From positions 1 to 64,000 of the forward strand of contig JBIITN010000006.1 in assembly GCA_044340485.1 (NCBI GenBank): a stretch of 64,000 nucleotides of DNA, in the 5' to 3' direction. The stretch comes from UBA2093 sp044340485 (GTDB taxonomy: Bacteria > Actinomycetota > Acidimicrobiia > Acidimicrobiales > Ilumatobacteraceae). Positions 1 through 6,373 of this stretch are shown here, in pieces. The position numbers were made by a program, and so were the translations under genes. The first letter of the stretch is position 1. Every line of letters begins with the position of its first letter. The notes below the pieces were generated by a model. That model saw nothing but the letters and a program-made list of their open reading frames with translations, was not told the origin of the DNA and did not search any database.

Positions 1-308
1 ACGGCCGACGCGAGAAGTCCGTTGTCGGGCCCGATGATGACGCCGCGTCCTTGTGCCACCTCTACCGCGATTGCTTTGCGTTCAGACCCCACACCAGGAT
101 CAACAACTGCAATAACAACTCCAGCGGGCACATATTGAATTGAACGAGCTAAAGCAAGTGCACCTGCGCGCACATCGAACGGTGCGATGCCATGAGTGAT
201 GTCAGTGATATGAACGTGTGGTGCCATGTCAAAGATGACTGATTTCATAACGCCCACGAATTCATCATCTGTTCCGTAGTCAGTGAGCAACGAGATGTGA
301 TTGTGCAT
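1..308 (-). CDS. SAM hydrolase (SAM hydroxide adenosyltransferase, DUF62), 3' end cut by window
   Basis: Only the N-terminal 102 codons are present; the gene runs off the left edge, and family members are about 260-280 residues. The visible part has the family motifs: LLTDYGTDDEFVG near residue 7, DPGVGSER at 70-77 and GPDNGLL at 93-99. Characterised members of this fold (SAM_adeno_trans, related to fluorinase and chlorinase) use an activated water to split S-adenosylmethionine into adenosine and methionine. The distal halide or water-binding residues are outside the window, so the exact reaction is inferred. The ATG is preceded by GGAG about 11 nt upstream. The long upstream leader holds a structured RNA, a terminator and a direct repeat, so expression may be attenuated. 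Confidence 0.85.
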   Translation of the reverse strand, partial: MHNHISLLTDYGTDDEFVGVMKSVIFDMAPHVHITDITHGIAPFDVRAGALALARSIQYVPAGVVIAVVDPGVGSERKAIAVEVAQGRGVIIGPDNGLLASA

Positions 309-378
309 CAGAAATAACTCCGACTATGTAGAGACCGTGAACGCTCAAGAAATTTATGTACGCGGCGTGTGTGATTAA

Positions 379-409
379 AACAATTCACATGCGTACAACA
401 ATTCACATG
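379..409. repeat. 13-nt direct repeat, two copies 18 nt apart
   Basis: The 13-mer aacaattcacatg occurs at 379-391 and again, identically, at 397-409, so the repeat period is 18 nt (not quite two helical turns). It lies between the terminator-like hairpin and the SAM hydrolase start codon at 308. Two identical half-sites in a leader suggest a protein-binding site, but no known operator consensus was recognised. Confidence 0.6.
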
Positions 410-419
410 GGTGTGGTGC

Positions 420-465
420 AAAACGAAAGGGGCCGGTGCCAACCCCCCGATGGCACCGGCCCCTT
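420..465 (-). terminator. Strong intrinsic terminator hairpin
   Basis: Perfect 14-bp stem (427-440 pairs with 452-465), 11-nt loop, then TTTCGTTTT on the minus strand. There is no T run on the plus side, so it acts on minus-strand transcripts. It sits 170 nt past proC and 118 nt before the SAM hydrolase start. Confidence 0.75.
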
Positions 466-528
466 CGGCGCTGCCTACTATGAGGCGCGACTCCCGCAGT
501 GAACAAGTTCTCTGCGGTGACCTGATAC
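420..528 (-). ncRNA. Candidate structured small RNA or leader RNA, unclassified
   Basis: No credible gene occupies 309-635. On the minus strand, downstream of a promoter-like sequence, there is a run of stems. A 6-bp stem (ccgcag pairing with ctgcgg) has a 12-nt loop, followed by a smaller imperfect stem around gcgcct and aggcagcgc. Last comes a perfect 14-bp GC-rich stem with the loop atcggggggtt, followed by tttcgtttt, as in an intrinsic terminator. The predicted transcript is about 110 nt. It could be a free-standing sRNA or an attenuating leader for the SAM hydrolase gene, whose start codon is about 110 nt further on the same strand. It does not match SAM-I/IV, SAH, glycine, cobalamin or ZTP riboswitch consensus sequences as I recall them. 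One hairpin loop contains six C on the opposite strand, but the second hairpin of 6C RNA is missing. Confidence 0.45.
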
Positions 529-534
529 GTGCAA

Positions 535-564
535 AGTGTAGACACACTTGACCCCATGTGGAAA
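535..564 (-). promoter_or_regulatory. Candidate promoter for the structured RNA
   Basis: On the minus strand, TTTCCA (559-564) and TACACT (535-540) are separated by 18 nt. Transcription would begin near 528, just before the first hairpin. The -35 match is modest, so this is only a candidate. Confidence 0.35.
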
Positions 565-635
565 ATGTCACAGGGTATTTTTTTGCGAACTTTTTGTTAG
601 GTCGTGGGCACCCGAAATGATCAAAAAAGTCCACC

Positions 636-1448
636 TCAGACCTGCATTTCTCGACTGCGCGTTGCCGCAGCCTGCACGACTTTGTTCACAGTTTCACGAA
701 GACCAGCGGCATCAAAAACCGCAAGGCCCGCGGCGGTTGTGCCGCCTGGCGACGTCACCTGTTCGCGCAATGTCCCCGCATCAAGCAGAGACGCCGCGAG
801 CAAGGCACCCGAACCCTTGAACAACTGACGCACTAGTGCAGTTGCCACATCGCGCGACAAACCCTCTGCAACGCCGGCATCAATTAACGCCTCCGCCATC
901 AAAAACAGATACCCGGGACCAGAGCCCGCCACCGCTGTGACCGCATCAATGTCGTTTTCGTCAACGCGCAACACAATGCCAACTGATTGAAGAATCGATT
1001 CGGCCCATTCAAGATCGTCGTCACTGCACATACTGCTCCCCGCAATAACCGATGCGCTTTCGCCGATCAGGGCAGGCGTGTTTGGCATGGCTCGGATTGC
1101 TTTTGCGTCTGCACCTAATGCTTCTTGTATTGCAACAGTTGTGATGCCTGCTGCGATTGAAAGAACTCGCGATACGCCTACTTCACGTAAGCGCCGACAT
1201 ACGTCGACCACGCCAGCAGGCTTTACTGCAACAACCGCACCGTCGCAAGGAACAATGTCACTGGTACATGTCACGCCAAATTGCTGAGCGAGTGCCGTGC
1301 ACTTTTCACTATCCACTTCAACCACAACGATGTCGTTTGCTAACCAGCCCGCGGCAATCAACCCGCCAAGCAACGCAGATCCCATGTTGCCTCCGCCAAT
1401 AATTGACAGTGGGACACGAGTGGGTGTCTGAGATGTTGGTTGCGCCAT
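636..1448 (-). CDS. proC: Pyrroline-5-carboxylate reductase
   Basis: Catalyses the last step of proline synthesis: NAD(P)H-dependent reduction of 1-pyrroline-5-carboxylate, in the cytoplasm. The 270 residues match the usual family length. The N-terminal Rossmann glycine motif GGGNMGSALLGG lies at 18-29, MPNTPA at 121-126, and the family signature around SGPGYLF (176-182) opens the C-terminal helical dimerisation domain. The ATG at 1448 is favoured because TAGCCT ends exactly 7 nt before it and no Shine-Dalgarno is visible, which fits a leaderless transcript. The YbjN gene ends 18 nt upstream on the same strand. Confidence 0.96.
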   Translation of the reverse strand: MAQPTSQTPTRVPLSIIGGGNMGSALLGGLIAAGWLANDIVVVEVDSEKCTALAQQFGVTCTSDIVPCDGAVVAVKPAGVVDVCRRLREVGVSRVLSIAAGITTVAIQEALGADAKAIRAMPNTPALIGESASVIAGSSMCSDDDLEWAESILQSVGIVLRVDENDIDAVTAVAGSGPGYLFLMAEALIDAGVAEGLSRDVATALVRQLFKGSGALLAASLLDAGTLREQVTSPGGTTAAGLAVFDAAGLRETVNKVVQAAATRSREMQV

Positions 1449-1455
1449 GGCTGCG

Positions 1456-1461
1456 AGGCTA
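1456..1461 (-). promoter_or_regulatory. -10 element of leaderless proC promoter
   Basis: TAGCCT on the minus strand, with exactly 7 nt (1449-1455) before the ATG. It lies inside the short gap to the YbjN gene, so proC can be transcribed separately. Confidence 0.5.
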
Positions 1462-1466
1462 ACGGC

Positions 1467-1934
1467 TCAATCGTTGTCGGCGAAGTGACTTGCAAAACCA
1501 ATGCGGATGATGGTGGAAAACACCAACTCGACAGTGGCATACAGCGTGCCTATCGCCCGATCAAGTTCTTGTTCTGATAGCAATGCCAAGGGCATCTCGC
1601 CACGTAGAAAGATGGCGTCTTCAATACCTATTGAAAAATGCGCCCCTACAAGTTTGTCGTTACGGCGCAACACGTGCTCATACAACACTTCAGCATTCTC
1701 AGCAGGCGCTGGCATCACATACGTTTCATACTTAAGAGTGCGCTGACCCAGCCACAACCAGATAGTGGTGAACTCTTTCTCTTCACCCTTCATGCGTACA
1801 TACCAACGCCTGTCAGGTCCTTCGTCGCGTTGCACCGCGATGATCGTTGAGTTATTGGAAGCGATGTTGGCTAACCACTCGTCGATACAACGAGCAAACG
1901 TCGAGAGTGTCTGTTCGCCGAAGATGTCACTCAT
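1467..1934 (-). CDS. YbjN domain-containing protein
   Basis: A 155-residue YbjN-superfamily protein with a fold resembling type III secretion chaperones and no assigned biochemical role. In mycobacteria a YbjN protein also sits next to mshA, which supports the assignment. The sequence has the family's mixed alpha/beta pattern, with RRWYVRMKGEEKEFTTIW as a central strand pair and a C-terminal helix near LSEQELDRAIGTLYA. I take the ATG at 1934, 5 nt after the mshA stop, which implies translational coupling. A GTG at 1949 overlapping mshA is the alternative. Probably co-transcribed with mshA. Confidence 0.85.
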   Translation of the reverse strand: MSDIFGEQTLSTFARCIDEWLANIASNNSTIIAVQRDEGPDRRWYVRMKGEEKEFTTIWLWLGQRTLKYETYVMPAPAENAEVLYEHVLRRNDKLVGAHFSIGIEDAIFLRGEMPLALLSEQELDRAIGTLYATVELVFSTIIRIGFASHFADND

Positions 1935-1939
1935 AGCTC

Positions 1940-3151
1940 TTAGCGGCACTCCACCCGATCACGCGCAACTAGGTCGGCGTACACACGACGCAAACGTGCT
2001 CCGGCAAAGCTCCATGTATATCGACGTGCTCGCACCGCAGCTTCATACGACATTTGATTCGCCAAAATCGGATTATCAATGATCTCGCTAATACGTCGTG
2101 CAAATTCTGATGGCTGTCGATCTGGGACGAGGTATCCATTTCGTCCATGGTCGATGAGAGTGAGAAGTCCACCGACGGCACTAGCGACCACAGGCGTGCC
2201 GCATGCCGCCGCTTCAAGAGCGACTAACCCAAAACTCTCACTACGACTGGGAACAACAACAACATCAGCTGCGCGGTAGTACGTGGACAACATGTGGTGT
2301 GGTTGTGCTTCGACAAATCTCACTTGATCTGTCACGCCACAGTTGTCGATGAGATCGTGAAGGCGTTGTAACTCAGCGTCACCATCGTCGCCACTTGCAC
2401 CACCGACGATGATGAGTGTCGCATCGGGACGACGCAGTTCTGCAAGAGCTTGTACCGCGACATCCACACCCTTTAATGGCTGAATACGTCCGACAAACAG
2501 CAACACTGGGCCACCAGAAAGATCAAGAGCATGTCGAGCACCACCTTTGTCGCCAGGTGCAAAAAACGCATGCTCTACCCCTGGTGCAACAATTTCAAGA
2601 TTTCCCGGCGGACGTCCATACAGCGATACAAACTGACGTTCTTCTTCGGTGCAACTCACGCAGATGGCATCGGAACATCCGATTACTTCTGCTTCGGCGG
2701 CTTCGCGAAACTGTGATTCGGGATCGCCTCCCAATGCTTTCACTCGAGCGAACGTGTGAAACGTGCTGACAAGCGGAACGTTTAAAGAATGCTTGAGCGA
2801 ATGGCCGGCGAGACCTGACAACCAGTAATTGGCATGAATGATATCTGTCCCACCATGGGACACGATGTGGTCACGAACGTTGCTCGTGAACTCATCAACA
2901 ACCGTGTGCAGTTCGCCCTTTGGCAGATCGCATTGCCCGGCGTCGATATGGACAACCTTGTGATTTGGCTCGACCACAATTTCTGTCGGGGTGTGAGAAT
3001 CGACACGACGTGTGTATGTGGTGCAATCGACACCGGCGTGAGCGAGAGCGGAGACAAGCTCGCGGACATAGACGTTCATGCCACCGCCGTCACCAACGCC
3101 GGGCTGTGCCAGCGGCGAGGTGTGAAGGGAAAGAATCGTCACCCGTTGCAC
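1940..3151 (-). CDS. mshA: D-inositol-3-phosphate glycosyltransferase, mycothiol synthesis
   Basis: Commits to mycothiol, the main low-molecular-weight thiol of actinobacteria, by transferring N-acetylglucosamine from UDP-GlcNAc to 1-L-myo-inositol-1-phosphate. This is a GT-B family 4 glycosyltransferase of 403 residues. The N-terminal SLHTSPLAQPGVGDGGGMNVYV is diagnostic of MshA, and the C-terminal nucleotide-binding EX7E motif is E305-SFGLVAL-E313. It starts at a GTG; a second in-frame GTG three codons on is possible. It follows the RsiG homologue by 11 nt and precedes YbjN by 5 nt on the same strand. The other mycothiol genes are not in the window. Confidence 0.95.
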   Translation of the reverse strand: MQRVTILSLHTSPLAQPGVGDGGGMNVYVRELVSALAHAGVDCTTYTRRVDSHTPTEIVVEPNHKVVHIDAGQCDLPKGELHTVVDEFTSNVRDHIVSHGGTDIIHANYWLSGLAGHSLKHSLNVPLVSTFHTFARVKALGGDPESQFREAAEAEVIGCSDAICVSCTEEERQFVSLYGRPPGNLEIVAPGVEHAFFAPGDKGGARHALDLSGGPVLLFVGRIQPLKGVDVAVQALAELRRPDATLIIVGGASGDDGDAELQRLHDLIDNCGVTDQVRFVEAQPHHMLSTYYRAADVVVVPSRSESFGLVALEAAACGTPVVASAVGGLLTLIDHGRNGYLVPDRQPSEFARRISEIIDNPILANQMSYEAAVRARRYTWSFAGARLRRVYADLVARDRVECR

Positions 3152-3162
3152 GCGGGGTCAAC

Positions 3163-3639
3163 TTATCTTTCGATAACGCCCTCTACACCTTGCTCTTTAA
3201 TCTGCTGTACCAGCTGGGTTGTGAGTGCATCGATCTGTTCAAACAGGGCATGGCGTTGCTGTGAACATGACTGCTCAAACAATTGGAGGGCGTCTCGCAA
3301 CTGACGTAAGTCAGAGTCGGACAATGTGTCGAGTTGGGCGAACTGAAACTGATCACACAATTCATCAAGTTGCTTCATCAAGGGGTCATCATCTGGCACA
3401 ACAGTTTCACGGGGTGGACGAGCACTGCCTCCACCTTGTTGTTGACCAAACACTTCGGCGAGTCTCTCGGTCACACTGCCAACTGGTTCATTATCACCAC
3501 GCTGACGACGCCGCACTTCGTCAAGAACTAAATCAAGACGACCTTGAGTGAGGCGACGCACATACGACACCGCGTCCTCTTGTTGTTGCAACGAGCGACG
3601 CTGGGCACGCAACACGCCAAGTGACTGCGGCGCGTTCAT
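3163..3639 (-). CDS. RsiG-type anti-sigma factor, predicted c-di-GMP binding
   Basis: This 158-residue protein is two long helices joined by a Gly/Gln/Pro-rich linker (about 66-82). The first helix contains the exact c-di-GMP signature defined in Streptomyces RsiG, E(X)3S(X)2R(X)3Q(X)3D, as E21, S25, R28, Q32 and D36. The second helix repeats it with one change: E122, S126, R129, F133 and D137, with Phe in place of Gln. In Streptomyces, c-di-GMP-loaded RsiG holds the sporulation sigma factor WhiG. No sigma factor lies in this window, so the partner is unknown. It overlaps the MoaD-like gene by 4 nt (ATGA) and precedes mshA. Earlier annotations call relatives aerial mycelium formation protein. 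Confidence 0.8.
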   Translation of the reverse strand: MNAPQSLGVLRAQRRSLQQQEDAVSYVRRLTQGRLDLVLDEVRRRQRGDNEPVGSVTERLAEVFGQQQGGGSARPPRETVVPDDDPLMKQLDELCDQFQFAQLDTLSDSDLRQLRDALQLFEQSCSQQRHALFEQIDALTTQLVQQIKEQGVEGVIER

Positions 3640-3878
3640 CGCGAGCCACCAGAAACTGGCGGGAGCACTGCGACCTCATCGGTGTCTGTGACTAGTGACG
3701 ACATCTCGCACTCCTCTCCGTTTAACCACACCTTGCTTGTACGCACAATATCAGCGAACGCCTGACCGTACCGTGTCTCCGCAATTGCCAATACCTCTGC
3801 GACAGTGGATCCATTAACGACGTCGGTGCTTGTGCCCGCAGCCTCACGGGCCGCAGCAAATAAACGAAGACTCGCCAT
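3636..3878 (-). CDS. MoaD/ThiS-like ubiquitin-fold sulfur carrier
   Basis: An 80-residue beta-grasp protein of the MoaD/ThiS family, which carries sulfur as a C-terminal thiocarboxylate, usually for molybdopterin or thiamine. FAAAREAAG near the start and DEVAVLPPVSGG near the end are typical of MoaD. Unusually, the di-glycine (77-78) is followed by Ser-Arg before the stop, so the tail would need trimming before adenylation. Alternatively, the protein is not an activated carrier. The stop overlaps the RsiG gene start (ATGA). The ATG is preceded by TACGAT at exactly 7 nt and no RBS, which suggests this is the leaderless first gene of the MoaD-RsiG-mshA-YbjN transcript. Confidence 0.8.
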   Translation of the reverse strand: MASLRLFAAAREAAGTSTDVVNGSTVAEVLAIAETRYGQAFADIVRTSKVWLNGEECEMSSLVTDTDEVAVLPPVSGGSR

Positions 3879-3885
3879 CTCGCAA

Positions 3886-3891
3886 ATCGTA
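3886..3891 (-). promoter_or_regulatory. -10 element of leaderless MoaD/RsiG/mshA promoter
   Basis: TACGAT on the minus strand, with 7 nt (3879-3885) to the ATG at 3878. It lies back-to-back with the plus-strand promoter at 3902-3907, only 10 bp away, so the two promoters must share upstream DNA. Confidence 0.5.
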
Positions 3892-3901
3892 TCGGAGGCA
3901 C

Positions 3902-3907
3902 TACCGT
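3902..3907 (+). promoter_or_regulatory. -10 element of leaderless histidine phosphatase promoter
   Basis: TACCGT, with 7 nt (3908-3914) to the GTG start at 3915. Only 36 bp separate the two divergent start codons (3878 and 3915). Confidence 0.5.
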
Positions 3908-3914
3908 TGTCTTT

Positions 3915-4520
3915 GTGCCCCCCACAACGCGCATTCTTGTATTACGCCATGGCCAAAGTGAATGGAATGCACTTGGCAAATGGCAAGGTCAGGCAGATCC
4001 ACCGTTGACTGACACTGGTCGTGAACAAGCCTTTCGTGCAGCCCAGTTACTCGGTCAATTTGATCTCATCGCAACGAGCGATCTACAGCGAGCTCACGAA
4101 ACGGCGGCGATTATTTCCAACAGCCTTGGTATTGGGCCCGTCATTGTCGACGAACGACTTCGTGAAACTCACGTCGGTGAATGGGAAGGCCTCACTCACG
4201 ACGACATCGAACGTGATTACCCCGGGTATCTCGCGGCTCACAAACGTCCTCCATCTTTTGAAACCGAAGAATCATTAATCACTCGATTTACTGCGGCCAT
4301 TACCGATGTCGCTGTGCAGTGTCCCGGTGGTGAAGCATTATGCGTGGCACATGCTGGAGTGATTCGCGTGATGCGTCGTGTACTCGGTGCTGTCGATCCA
4401 CGTATTCCCAATCTTGGCGGATGTCATTTCATCATCACACCAAATGCGGGGCGAGACACGTTGCGAGTTGGTGACATCGTCGATCTCATCGAACATGGAC
4501 CTGTCGGCGACAATTTATAG
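3915..4520 (+). CDS. Histidine phosphatase family (phosphoglycerate mutase-like) protein
   Basis: A 201-residue branch-1 histidine phosphatase. The RHG box is at 11-13 with phospho-acceptor H12. R11, R59, the acid E84 and the second catalytic H146 (in CVAHAGV) are all present. Substrate cannot be read from sequence; relatives include phosphoglycerate mutase, glucosyl-3-phosphoglycerate phosphatase and general phosphatases. In mycobacteria a phosphoglycerate mutase gene also lies near mshA, so the neighbourhood is conserved even though orientation differs. The GTG start fits the leaderless promoter spacing. It converges on nadE with a 27-nt gap. Confidence 0.88.
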   Translation: MPPTTRILVLRHGQSEWNALGKWQGQADPPLTDTGREQAFRAAQLLGQFDLIATSDLQRAHETAAIISNSLGIGPVIVDERLRETHVGEWEGLTHDDIERDYPGYLAAHKRPPSFETEESLITRFTAAITDVAVQCPGGEALCVAHAGVIRVMRRVLGAVDPRIPNLGGCHFIITPNAGRDTLRVGDIVDLIEHGPVGDNL

Positions 4521-4547
4521 AACTCGTGTCACCCGAGCAATCACGAA

Positions 4548-6218
4548 TTATTTTGAGCGATAACCGTTAGTGATTGGCATACGACGGTCTTTCCCAAACG
4601 CTTTCGTCGATACACGGACCCCCGGCGCACATTGACGTCGTTTGTACTCATTCACATCAACAAGGCGAGCAATTCGTCGAACAACATCGGCATCGAAGCC
4701 CGCCGCGATGATATCGGACACCGAGTTGTCACCATCGACATACATACGGAGAATGGGATCCAGCACTTCATACGGCGGCAATGACTGATCGTCACGTTGA
4801 TCTGGTCGCAACTCAGCTGACGGTGGTTTAGTGAGCACGGTTTCAGGAATGATTTCTTTTCCTGCACGCTCATTGACATAACGACTCAAAGCGAACACCT
4901 GCAACTTGAATACATCTTTAATAATGGCGTATCCGCCGGCTGAATCACCATAGATAGTGAAGTACCCAACAGCCAATTCACTCTTGTTGCCAGTGGTTAA
5001 CACCATCCAATTGAATTTGTTTGACAGCCCCATCAGTGTCATACCGCGGCAACGACTTTGCAGGTTTTCCTCGGTGAGATCTGGATCGCGCCCCTCAAAT
5101 GATGGTGCCAACATCTCGAGATAACTAGAAAAAGCTGGCTCAATTGAAATCACGCGATAATCAATGCCTAAATTCCTCGCGAGATTTTCAGCATCGTCAA
5201 GAGAACCTTGCGATGAATACCGTGACGGCATTGCAACGCCGTGCACGTGGTCGACACCTAAAGCGTCGACGGCGACTGCGGCGACAATGGATGAGTCAAT
5301 GCCGCCAGATAATCCAATAACAACGTCAGTGAAACCATTTTTGTGAACATAATCGCGAGTACCAGTAACAAGAGCGTTGTACATGCGTTCAATGTCATTC
5401 TCAAACGGCGCTATCTTGCCGTACACCGTGCGACCATCAACAGAAATGTCGACGGTATGAAATTCGGAGGAAAACGATGGAATGCGTGCCGCAATGTTTC
5501 CGTCGGCGTCAACAACCACCGAAGATCCATCAAAAACTAATTCGTCTTGACCGCCAACTTGATTGACATACACAATCGCGCAATTTCCTTCACGTGCGCG
5601 TTCCACAAGCATCAATTCACGATTGAGATGCTTGCCATCGTGGAAGGGGGAGCCATTGACATTGAAGTTGATCCGTGCACCCGCTTGTGCTTGACGTGCA
5701 ACGGGACCGTCATTCCACCAAATGTCTTCACAAATCGACATAGCAACCGTGGTGTCACACAAACTAAATATCCCAGACGGGCGACCATGTACGTCGCGAG
5801 GTCCCGGCGTGAAATAGCGATCCTCGTCAAAGACCGAATAGTTCGGAAGAAGTTGCTTGTGATACACATCTGCAACTTCGCCACCCCGGCACAATGCCAC
5901 TGCGTTAAATAACTCGCCGCTTACTTCGTCGACAAAACCAATCAATGCAGCGCACTCGCCCGTATGTTTTGCGATGTCTTGCATCGCCGCGATGTTGTCG
6001 CGCACAAACTGAGGCTTCAACACGAGATCTTCTGGCGGGTATCCCGTCACTGCGAGTTCTGGGAACACAACTATGTGGCAACCTGCGGCAAGAGCCTGTT
6101 TGTAGTCGAGCAAAATCCGCCCACAATTACCCTCGAGATCGCCGACTGTCTGGTTGAGTTGCGACATTCCGACACGAATACAACCGTCTGGTGGAGGTGT
6201 CGATTGGGCAACGTCCAT
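4548..6218 (-). CDS. nadE: Glutamine-dependent NAD+ synthetase
   Basis: Makes NAD+ from nicotinic acid adenine dinucleotide, ATP and glutamine. The 556 residues comprise an N-terminal nitrilase-type glutaminase and a C-terminal N-type ATP pyrophosphatase. The glutaminase triad is visible as E54, K121 and C163 (in SICEDIW), and the synthetase P-loop SGGIDSS is at 304-310. Because the amidase domain is fused, glutamine rather than free ammonia is the probable nitrogen donor, which fits its place beside glutamine synthetase genes. The ATG at 6218 has TAGCCT 6 nt upstream on the minus strand. The region up to glnII (6219-6373) holds divergent regulatory DNA. Confidence 0.96.
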   Translation of the reverse strand: MDVAQSTPPPDGCIRVGMSQLNQTVGDLEGNCGRILLDYKQALAAGCHIVVFPELAVTGYPPEDLVLKPQFVRDNIAAMQDIAKHTGECAALIGFVDEVSGELFNAVALCRGGEVADVYHKQLLPNYSVFDEDRYFTPGPRDVHGRPSGIFSLCDTTVAMSICEDIWWNDGPVARQAQAGARINFNVNGSPFHDGKHLNRELMLVERAREGNCAIVYVNQVGGQDELVFDGSSVVVDADGNIAARIPSFSSEFHTVDISVDGRTVYGKIAPFENDIERMYNALVTGTRDYVHKNGFTDVVIGLSGGIDSSIVAAVAVDALGVDHVHGVAMPSRYSSQGSLDDAENLARNLGIDYRVISIEPAFSSYLEMLAPSFEGRDPDLTEENLQSRCRGMTLMGLSNKFNWMVLTTGNKSELAVGYFTIYGDSAGGYAIIKDVFKLQVFALSRYVNERAGKEIIPETVLTKPPSAELRPDQRDDQSLPPYEVLDPILRMYVDGDNSVSDIIAAGFDADVVRRIARLVDVNEYKRRQCAPGVRVSTKAFGKDRRMPITNGYRSK

Positions 6219-6264
6219 GGGGCGAGGCTACCTAAACACCTTGTGCAATAAGGGCCTGAATTAC

Positions 6265-6302
6265 TTCACACAGTGTTTACATTCGAGCAACGGATGTGAA
6301 AT
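6265..6302 (+). promoter_or_regulatory. Candidate GlnR operator upstream of GSII
   Basis: Four half-sites repeat every 11 nt: TTCAC (6265-6269), TTTAC (6276-6280), GCAAC (6287-6291) and GAAAT (6298-6302), each separated by 6 nt. The actinobacterial GlnR box is gTnAC-n6-GaAAC-n6 in tandem. The TTTAC/GCAAC pair matches 4 of 5 positions in each half, and the outer sites are weaker. A GlnR homologue is encoded at 8835. Confidence 0.4.
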
Positions 6303-6373
6303 CGCCTCATGCCATCCTGTAAACCACATACATCGAGGGACGAGGTCCCCCGAAACGAGAAAAGGAAACCGCT

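Noticed and set aside
427..465. Hairpin with a six-C loop on the plus strand as a 6C RNA
   Set aside because: The 6C RNA needs two hairpins with C-rich loops, and only one is present here. The T run is on the minus strand, which fits a terminator instead.
420..528. SAM-IV or SAH riboswitch upstream of SAM hydrolase
   Set aside because: The conserved core bases of those classes are absent, although the downstream gene made it tempting.
308..634. A 108-codon minus-strand open frame over the leader of the SAM hydrolase gene
   Set aside because: It overlaps the predicted RNA hairpins and terminator, has low-complexity basic composition and no recognisable motif, so it is probably non-coding.
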